Positions 44,016 to 49,131 of a DNA stretch of 49,131 nt are shown here, one piece after another. The position numbers and the translations under genes were made by a program. Source of the stretch: Burkholderiales bacterium (GTDB lineage: Bacteria; Pseudomonadota; Gammaproteobacteria; Burkholderiales; Burkholderiaceae_E); the NCBI GenBank assembly GCA_026399875.1, contig JAPLQF010000019.1:1-49131 (forward strand), written 5' to 3'. Below the pieces are notes generated by a model. That model was given only the letters and a program-made list of their open reading frames with translations. It was not told the DNA's origin and ran no database searches. Position 1 is the stretch's first letter. The number at the start of each line of letters is the position of its first letter.

Positions 44016-44261
44016 ATGAAAACGACCCTCGATATCAACGATCAGTTGCTGGCCGATGCCAAGGTGCTGGCGGTGCACGAACGCACAAGCCTCACGCGAC
44101 TGATCGAAGAGGGTTTGCAATTGCGGCTGCGCCGCGCGGCCAGGCCGTCAAGGGTATCGAAGCCGCGCATCCCGGTACTCAAGGGCCGCGGTGGGCTGGT
44201 GATTGGTGTCAATCCCCTGAGCAACAAAGCGATGCTGGCCGCGCTGGAAGATGACGCCTGA
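44016..44261 (+). CDS. vapB: VapB-like antitoxin
   Basis: An 81-residue protein of the type seen as VapB antitoxins. The N-terminus (MKTTLDINDQLLADAKVLAVHERTSLTRLIEEGL) resembles a ribbon-helix-helix DNA-binding fold followed by an arginine-rich segment and an unstructured tail that would bind the toxin. I start at ATG 44016; the frame extends to 43971 without family similarity. The gene overlaps the PIN-domain toxin gene by 11 bases, a typical toxin-antitoxin arrangement. A palindrome lies directly upstream. The subfamily cannot be fixed here. Confidence 0.82.
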   Translation: MKTTLDINDQLLADAKVLAVHERTSLTRLIEEGLQLRLRRAARPSRVSKPRIPVLKGRGGLVIGVNPLSNKAMLAALEDDA

Positions 44262-44694
44262 CGTCAACCTGCTGGTGGCGGTATCCCGCAGCGACCACCC
44301 GCACCATGAGGTCGCCAGAGCCTGGCTGCTTCAGTCACTGACCATGGCTGCCCAAGGTACAGCGTTCACATTGATGCCAATGGTGGTTGCCAGTTTTTTG
44401 CGACTGGTCACCAGCCCAAAGATTTTCAGGACGCCGGCCGGTATCGACGATGCAATCGCTTTTGTCGATGCCCTGTTGTCCCAGCCCGGGGTGTCGATGG
44501 CGAGCCTGGGGCCAGAATGGCCGAGTCTGCGTCAACTGTGTCTGGACAAGCAACTTGCCGGCAATCATCTGCCGGACGCATGGCTGGCCGCTGCAACGCT
44601 TCGATTGGGCGAGCATCTGGCCACCTTCGATACCGACTTCCGAAAACTGCTGCCGCGCAGTCAGGTGACGGTACTGGTCGCCAGCGGCAACTGA
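44251..44694 (+). CDS. vapC: VapC-like PIN-domain toxin
   Basis: A 147-residue PIN-domain protein, probably an endoribonuclease toxin. The acidic, metal-binding residues are placed as in the family: Asp4 in TPDVN, and two aspartates in LPDAWLAA and TFDTDF near the C-terminus. It overlaps the antitoxin gene by 11 bases. Many VapC toxins cut tRNA or rRNA; this target is unknown. It is the only clearly accessory module in the window and may have arrived by transfer, although no insertion sequence adjoins it. Confidence 0.83.
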   Translation: MTPDVNLLVAVSRSDHPHHEVARAWLLQSLTMAAQGTAFTLMPMVVASFLRLVTSPKIFRTPAGIDDAIAFVDALLSQPGVSMASLGPEWPSLRQLCLDKQLAGNHLPDAWLAAATLRLGEHLATFDTDFRKLLPRSQVTVLVASGN

Positions 44695-44761
44695 ACTGCG
44701 TGACAACCCAAGTGTCAGGGTTGAGGGTTCCTGCGGTGCTTTCGCTCCTCGCGCGAGCGGA

Positions 44762-45253
44762 TCAGCTCTGGGATGGCCCGCGGCGCTTTCGGAACACCGC
44801 ATAGGCGATCCCGGCCATCGCCAGTAGCGGCAACGCGTCTTCGAAGCTCAGACCAAACAGCGATTTGAGCACCTGAGTGCCGATGATCGCGGCCACCACC
44901 AGAAACACGACGCGTCCGATCCAGACGACCTGCTTCGTGTCAGGCAGACGCAGCGGCTGGCCTGAGGCGCTGGGCTTGAGCGGCCTCACATCAACCGGAC
45001 TTGCATCAATCTGCCTCAAATCAAGCGGCTGCGCTGCGACTGCAGGCGACGCCATGGCGGTGGATTTCATGCGATGCGATGAGGGCAGGCTCGCGATTTC
45101 GAGCAGCAGGGCGAAGTTGCCGTCGTGGGGCGCTTGGCCGATCTTGGCGGTATCAGGCCCCTTGGTGAGGACTGCAGGCATGCCGCTATGCGCATGCCCT
45201 GAGGGCACTGCGCGACCGACCGCGCCGCCCGGGGGGCGTTGCATGTCAACCAT
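44762..45253 (-). CDS. Small membrane protein of unknown function
   Basis: A 163-residue protein I do not recognise. Its C-terminal half has two predicted membrane helices (VVWIGRVVFLVVAAIIGTQ and ALPLLAMAGIAYAVF) and a basic tail (RKRRG), and the first 60 residues are low in recognisable features. The ATG at 45253 overlaps the coaBC stop as TGATG, suggesting coupled translation. A second ATG at 45070 would give a 102-residue protein that starts closer to the hydrophobic part. It is the last gene of ileS-lspA-coaBC and converges with vapC. Confidence 0.55.
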   Translation of the reverse strand: MVDMQRPPGGAVGRAVPSGHAHSGMPAVLTKGPDTAKIGQAPHDGNFALLLEIASLPSSHRMKSTAMASPAVAAQPLDLRQIDASPVDVRPLKPSASGQPLRLPDTKQVVWIGRVVFLVVAAIIGTQVLKSLFGLSFEDALPLLAMAGIAYAVFRKRRGPSQS

Positions 45254-46521
45254 CAGCAGCGCGCCTGCGGCAGGCGCCGTGCGATCTCGCCGACCAGACT
45301 GGCGGCGAGCGCAGTCTTGCTGGCCCTGGGCAGACGCGTGCTGCCCTGCGCATCGATGACCAGCAGCTCGTTGTCGTCACGCCCGAAGGTGGCTTGCCCG
45401 AGGTTGCCGATCAGAAGCGGCACGCCTTTGCGACGCCGCTTTTCCTGCGCATTGGCCTCGAGGTCTTCGGTCTCGGCGGCGAAACCGACACAAAAGGGGC
45501 CGCCGGGCATGGCAGCAACCGTGGCAAGGATGTCGGGGTTCTGCGCGAATTCGAGCGTCGGGCCGCCGCCGCCTTCGGTCTTTTTCAGTTTGTGATCGGA
45601 GGCGTTGGCGATGTTCCAGTCGGCCACAGCAGCCACCGAGATGAAGACATCCTGGCCTGCGACCTCGGCCTGCACCGCATGCAGCATGTCGTGGGCGCTG
45701 CGCACATCGACGCGTCGCACGCCATCGGGGGCGGCGAGTGCGGTCGGGCCGGACACCAGAACCACCTGTGCGCCGGCATGCCGGCAGGCGCGTGCAATCG
45801 CATAGCCCATCTTGCCCGACGAAAGATTCGTGATGCCGCGCACCGGGTCGATCGGCTCGAAGGTCGGGCCGGCGCTCACCAGTACCCGTCGGCCGCCAAG
45901 CAGCTTCGGTACGAAAAAGGCGATGGTCTCTTCGACCAGTTGCTGGGCTTCGAGCATCCGCCCGTCACCGGTCTCGCCGCAGGCCTGTTCGCCGGCGCCC
46001 GGCCCCAGCAGCGTCACGCCGTCGGCCTGCAATTGCGCCGCATTGCGCCGGGTGGGGGCTGCCGCCCACATCTGGCGGTTCATGGCAGGCGCCATCAGCA
46101 GCGGCACATCACGCGCCAGGACCAGTGTGGACAGCAGATCGTCGGCCAGCCCGTGAACCACCTTGGCCATGAAGTCAGCGGTGGCGGGCGCCACCAGGAT
46201 CGCATCGGCATCGCGTGACAGGTCGATATGCGGCATGCCGTTGGCGATGCGGGTATCCCAGGCATCGGTATAGACCGGTCGGCCGGTGAGTGCCTGGAAG
46301 GTGGCGGTGCCGATGAAGCGGGTGGCGGCCTCGGTCATGACCACTTGCACCGTGGCGCCGCGCCTTTGCAGTTCACGGGCCAGTTCGCAGGCCTTGAAGG
46401 CGGCCACGCCGCCGGTCACGCCGAGCAGGAGGTGCCGCCCGCTCAGTTCGCCGGTGTCGGCCGCAGCGGCCACCGGGTCTGCGGGGATCAGCGAGGGCGG
46501 GGAAATCGGTGATGAGCTCAT
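45253..46521 (-). CDS. coaBC: Bifunctional phosphopantothenoylcysteine decarboxylase / phosphopantothenate-cysteine ligase
   Basis: A 422-residue fusion enzyme that makes 4'-phosphopantetheine precursors for coenzyme A. The N-terminal CoaC flavoprotein domain has [15 protein letters not shown], the catalytic histidine block [29 protein letters not shown] and the [13 protein letters not shown] loop. The C-terminal CoaB ligase domain has [19 protein letters not shown] and [10 protein letters not shown]. It starts directly after the lspA stop codon and its own stop overlaps the next ATG. Confidence 0.95.
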   Translation of the reverse strand: MSSSPISPPSLIPADPVAAAADTGELSGRHLLLGVTGGVAAFKACELARELQRRGATVQVVMTEAATRFIGTATFQALTGRPVYTDAWDTRIANGMPHIDLSRDADAILVAPATADFMAKVVHGLADDLLSTLVLARDVPLLMAPAMNRQMWAAAPTRRNAAQLQADGVTLLGPGAGEQACGETGDGRMLEAQQLVEETIAFFVPKLLGGRRVLVSAGPTFEPIDPVRGITNLSSGKMGYAIARACRHAGAQVVLVSGPTALAAPDGVRRVDVRSAHDMLHAVQAEVAGQDVFISVAAVADWNIANASDHKLKKTEGGGGPTLEFAQNPDILATVAAMPGGPFCVGFAAETEDLEANAQEKRRRKGVPLLIGNLGQATFGRDDNELLVIDAQGSTRLPRASKTALAASLVGEIARRLPQARC

Positions 46522-47070
46522 TTATCGACTCTTGCCGACACGCAGCAGTTCGTCAAGGACGAGCAGCACCGCCCCGACGGTGATCGCTGCATCGGCGACG
46601 TTGAAGGCCGGGAAAAACCACCGCTCCTGCCAGTGAGCAAGCAGAAAGTCGACCACCTTGCCGAGCACCAGCCGATCGATCAGATTGCCGATCGCACCGC
46701 CCAGAATCAGCGCGAGCGACAGGCCGAAGAGCTTCTGGGAGCCATGGCGGGCGAGCAGGTAGAGGATGAAGGCGGAGGCAGCGAACCCGATGGCGAGGAA
46801 GAACCATCGTTGCCAGCCGCCGGCGTCGGCCAGAAAGCTGAAGGCCGCGCCGGTGTTGAAGACCAGGGTCAGGTCGAAGTAGCCGGGCAGGACTGCAAGC
46901 CGCTCGCCGAAACGAAAGCGCTCGAGAATCAGCAGTTTGGTGAGCTGATCGGCGAGCACGATCACACCGGACAGGACCAGCCAGCCGACCAGCCCGGGCC
47001 CTTTGCTGCGAGCCGATCGCGATGAGGTTCTGGTGCTCATTTTGCTGGATGAATTGTTTGCGCGTGCCAT
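46522..47070 (-). CDS. lspA: Signal peptidase II (lipoprotein signal peptidase)
   Basis: A 182-residue inner-membrane aspartate protease that cuts signal peptides from lipoproteins after lipid attachment. Both catalytic aspartate motifs are present: NLIDR in [19 protein letters not shown] and NVADA in [11 protein letters not shown]. Four membrane helices are predicted. I start at ATG 47070, eight bases after ileS; the frame extends to 47136 inside ileS, and a further ATG at 47040 would begin closer to the first helix. The ileS-lspA order is a classic proteobacterial pairing. Confidence 0.94.
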   Translation of the reverse strand: MARANNSSSKMSTRTSSRSARSKGPGLVGWLVLSGVIVLADQLTKLLILERFRFGERLAVLPGYFDLTLVFNTGAAFSFLADAGGWQRWFFLAIGFAASAFILYLLARHGSQKLFGLSLALILGGAIGNLIDRLVLGKVVDFLLAHWQERWFFPAFNVADAAITVGAVLLVLDELLRVGKSR

Positions 47071-47078
47071 GCGAGCAC

Positions 47079-49131
47079 TCAGGCGAAGTGGCGCGGCTCG
47101 CCGTCGCCGTGCAGGTTCTGCACGCAACGGCCGCACAGCAGCGGCCAGGACTTGTCGGCGCCGGTATCGTCACGCCAGTGCCAGCAGCGCTCGCATTTGG
47201 TGTGCGGGCTTGGCGTGACGCTGATCAGGCCGGTGGTCGCGGCTTGTGCAGCATCGGCCTGCTCGGCTTCGCGCAGCCTTGCGGCCGAGGTGATCAGCAC
47301 GAAGCGAAGATCATTGCCCAGACTGGCGAGGTCTTCGAAGAGCACACCGCTGGCGGCGACATCGATTTCGGCCTGCAGCGACGAGCCAATAGCACCGGTG
47401 GCGCGCACGGTTTCGATGGCGCGGGTGACCTCGCCGCGCCAGGCACGCAGGCGCGTCCATTTGGCCAGCAGCACATCGGCATCGTCGATGTCGGGAAAGA
47501 CATGCCAGGTCTGGGTGAAGACTGTCTCGCCCTGCTGCGCAAAGGTTCGCGGATCGAGCAGCGGCCAGGCTTCTTCGGCAGTAAACGACAGGATCGGCGC
47601 CATGGCACGCACCAGAGACTGGGTGACATGCCACAGCGCAGTCTGTGCAGAGCGGCGCGACACCGAATCGGCTCGCGTGGTGTAGAGCCGATCCTTGAGC
47701 ACGTCGAGATAGAAACCGCCGAGGTCTTCCGAACAGAAGACCTGCAGACCGGCCACCACCGGCTGGAACTCGAAGCGGCCGTAGGCGGCCAGGATCTCGC
47801 CCTGGCGCTGCGCGGCGAGCGCGATCGCATAGCGGTCGACTTCGAGAAGCTGATCGATCGCCACCGCATGGTCGTCGATGTCGAAGTCAGCCAGATTCGC
47901 CATCAGGAATCGCAGCGTATTGCGAATGCGGCGATAGGCCTCGACCACCCGCTTGAGAATTTCATCGGACAGCGACAGCTCGCCCGAGTAGTCGTTGGAG
48001 GCCACCCACAGGCGCAGGATCTCGGCACCGAGCGAGTCCGAGACCTTCTGCGGCGCGATCACATTGCCCTCGGACTTGCTCATCTTTCGGCCCTTGCCGT
48101 CGATGACGAAACCGTGTGTCAGCAGCGCCTTGTAGGGCGCCACGCCGTTGAGCATGCAGGAGGTCAGCAGCGAGGAATGGAACCAGCCGCGATGCTGGTC
48201 GCTGCCTTCGAGATAGAGATCGGCCGGAAAGGTCGATTGCTCGGCATGCGTGCCGCGCAGCACGGTCTGGTGGGTCGAGCCGGAGTCGAACCAGACATCG
48301 AGCGTGTCGCGGTTCTTCTCATAGATGTCGGCATCGTCGCCGAGCAGTTCGCGCGGATCGAGGGTGTGCCAGGCCTCGATGCCGCCGCGTTCGATGCGCT
48401 GCGCGACCTGCTCGAGCAGCTCGGGGGTGCGCGGATGCAGCTTGCCGGTCTCGCGATGGATGAAAAAGGCCATCGGCACGCCCCATTGCCGCTGACGCGA
48501 CAGGGTCCAGTCGGGTCGGTTGGCGATCATCGCATGCAGTCGGGCCTGACCCCAGTGCGGATAGAAGTCGGTCGCTTCGATGGCGGCGAGTGCGAGCGTG
48601 CGCAGGGTCTTGCCTGAGGCTGGCTCGACATCCATGCCGGCAAACCACTGGTTGGTTGCCCGATAGATGATCGGGGTCTTGTGCCGCCAGCAGTGCATAT
48701 AGCTGTGGACGAACTTCTCGGCGCGCACCAGTGTTCCGGCGTCGCGCATGGCCTCGACGATCAGGGGGTTGGCTTCCCAGATTTTCAGGCCGCCAAAGCG
48801 CGGCAGCGATGCGGCATAGCGGCCGTCACCCATTACCGGATTGAGGATGTCGTCATCCTTCATGCCATAGCGCTTGCACGACAGGAAGTCTTCGACGCCA
48901 TAGGCGGGTGAGGAATGCACGATGCCGGTGCCGGCATCGAGCGTGACGTAGTCGCCGAGATAGACCGGCGAGAGCCGGTCATAGAAGGGATGGTGAAAGG
49001 CCTGCAGTTCGAGATCGCGGCCGGTGCAGGTGGCGATGATTGAGCCCTGCAGGCCCCACGAAGCCAGGCAGGTCTCGACCCGCTCCTTGGCCATCAGCAG
49101 CAGCGCCGGCGCGCCATTGCGTTCGGTCGAG
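47079..49131 (-). CDS. ileS: Isoleucyl-tRNA synthetase (5' end outside the window)
   Basis: A class I aminoacyl-tRNA synthetase that charges tRNA-Ile and edits mischarged valine. The first part of the gene lies beyond the window end, since the frame stays open to the last base; 683 residues are present. The catalytic KMSKS loop is [11 protein letters not shown], preceded by [19 protein letters not shown] sequence and [16 protein letters not shown]. The anticodon-binding domain follows, and the C-terminus has a zinc-finger-like pair of CxxC motifs (CERCWHW and CGRC). The HIGH motif is outside the window. It precedes lspA. Confidence 0.96.
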   Translation of the reverse strand, partial: STERNGAPALLLMAKERVETCLASWGLQGSIIATCTGRDLELQAFHHPFYDRLSPVYLGDYVTLDAGTGIVHSSPAYGVEDFLSCKRYGMKDDDILNPVMGDGRYAASLPRFGGLKIWEANPLIVEAMRDAGTLVRAEKFVHSYMHCWRHKTPIIYRATNQWFAGMDVEPASGKTLRTLALAAIEATDFYPHWGQARLHAMIANRPDWTLSRQRQWGVPMAFFIHRETGKLHPRTPELLEQVAQRIERGGIEAWHTLDPRELLGDDADIYEKNRDTLDVWFDSGSTHQTVLRGTHAEQSTFPADLYLEGSDQHRGWFHSSLLTSCMLNGVAPYKALLTHGFVIDGKGRKMSKSEGNVIAPQKVSDSLGAEILRLWVASNDYSGELSLSDEILKRVVEAYRRIRNTLRFLMANLADFDIDDHAVAIDQLLEVDRYAIALAAQRQGEILAAYGRFEFQPVVAGLQVFCSEDLGGFYLDVLKDRLYTTRADSVSRRSAQTALWHVTQSLVRAMAPILSFTAEEAWPLLDPRTFAQQGETVFTQTWHVFPDIDDADVLLAKWTRLRAWRGEVTRAIETVRATGAIGSSLQAEIDVAASGVLFEDLASLGNDLRFVLITSAARLREAEQADAAQAATTGLISVTPSPHTKCERCWHWRDDTGADKSWPLLCGRCVQNLHGDGEPRHFA

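Noticed and set aside
43971..44694. Insertion sequence or integrated element carrying the VapBC pair
   Set aside because: No transposase, integrase, terminal repeats or attachment duplications are visible around it.
47022..48617. 531-codon open frame antisense to ileS
   Set aside because: Shadow of ileS; no family motifs, and ileS is unmistakable.

Overview
The window is GC-rich (mid-60s percent by eye) bacterial chromosome, packed with genes and free of rRNA, tRNA, transposase or integrase genes. Several traits point to a betaproteobacterium of the order Burkholderiales: the log-thrB-BPSS1780 cluster next to polA and uvrD, the xseB-ispA-dxs-folE2 order, a Bug-type (TctC) solute-binding protein, PEP-CTERM proteins with a VPGPE motif, and the ileS-lspA-coaBC run. 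Genus cannot be assigned from the sequence alone.

Layout. 1-5222 (+): the end of a SoeABC-like molybdenum sulfite dehydrogenase operon followed by a SulP anion transporter, which together suggest cytoplasmic sulfite oxidation with sulfate export. 5262-6026 (-): a short-chain dehydrogenase. 6092-13847: uvrD (+), then log, thrB and a BPSS1780-family membrane protein (-), then polA (+); this is DNA repair and housekeeping. 13848-14138: an intergenic stretch with nested inverted repeats. 14136-15884 (-): two PEP-CTERM secreted proteins. 16053-24216 (-): a glycogen operon glgP-glgB-glgX-malQ in which glgX is frameshifted near 18390, so its C-terminal domain is read in the malQ frame. 24360-30755: Tat-exported dienelactone hydrolase (+), lipoprotein serine hydrolase (-), Bug solute-binding protein (+), ZIP metal transporter (+), 3-mercaptopyruvate sulfurtransferase and a Rieske oxygenase (-).

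30917-34939 (+): xseB-ispA-dxs-folE2, isoprenoid precursor supply and the folate/queuosine entry step. 35025-38239 (-): Nudix protein, YajQ, a GNAT acetyltransferase and argG with an unusual lysine/alanine-rich tail. 38331-41387 (+): Bcr/CflA efflux pump and a thiamine-diphosphate enzyme. 41469-42308 (-) and 42449-43869 (+): a tandem universal stress protein diverging from tal-dut, with a perfect FNR/Anr-type box between them. 44016-44694 (+): a VapBC-type toxin-antitoxin pair, the only clearly accessory module. 44762-49131 (-): ileS (5' end outside the window), lspA, coaBC and a small membrane protein.

Most of the window is ordinary core genome. The most notable items are the glgX/malQ frame change, the polA-downstream foldback element, the FNR-type box, short tandem arrays that begin at stop codons of three unrelated genes, and the ArgG tail. 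I found no clear case of a previously undescribed multi-gene system.
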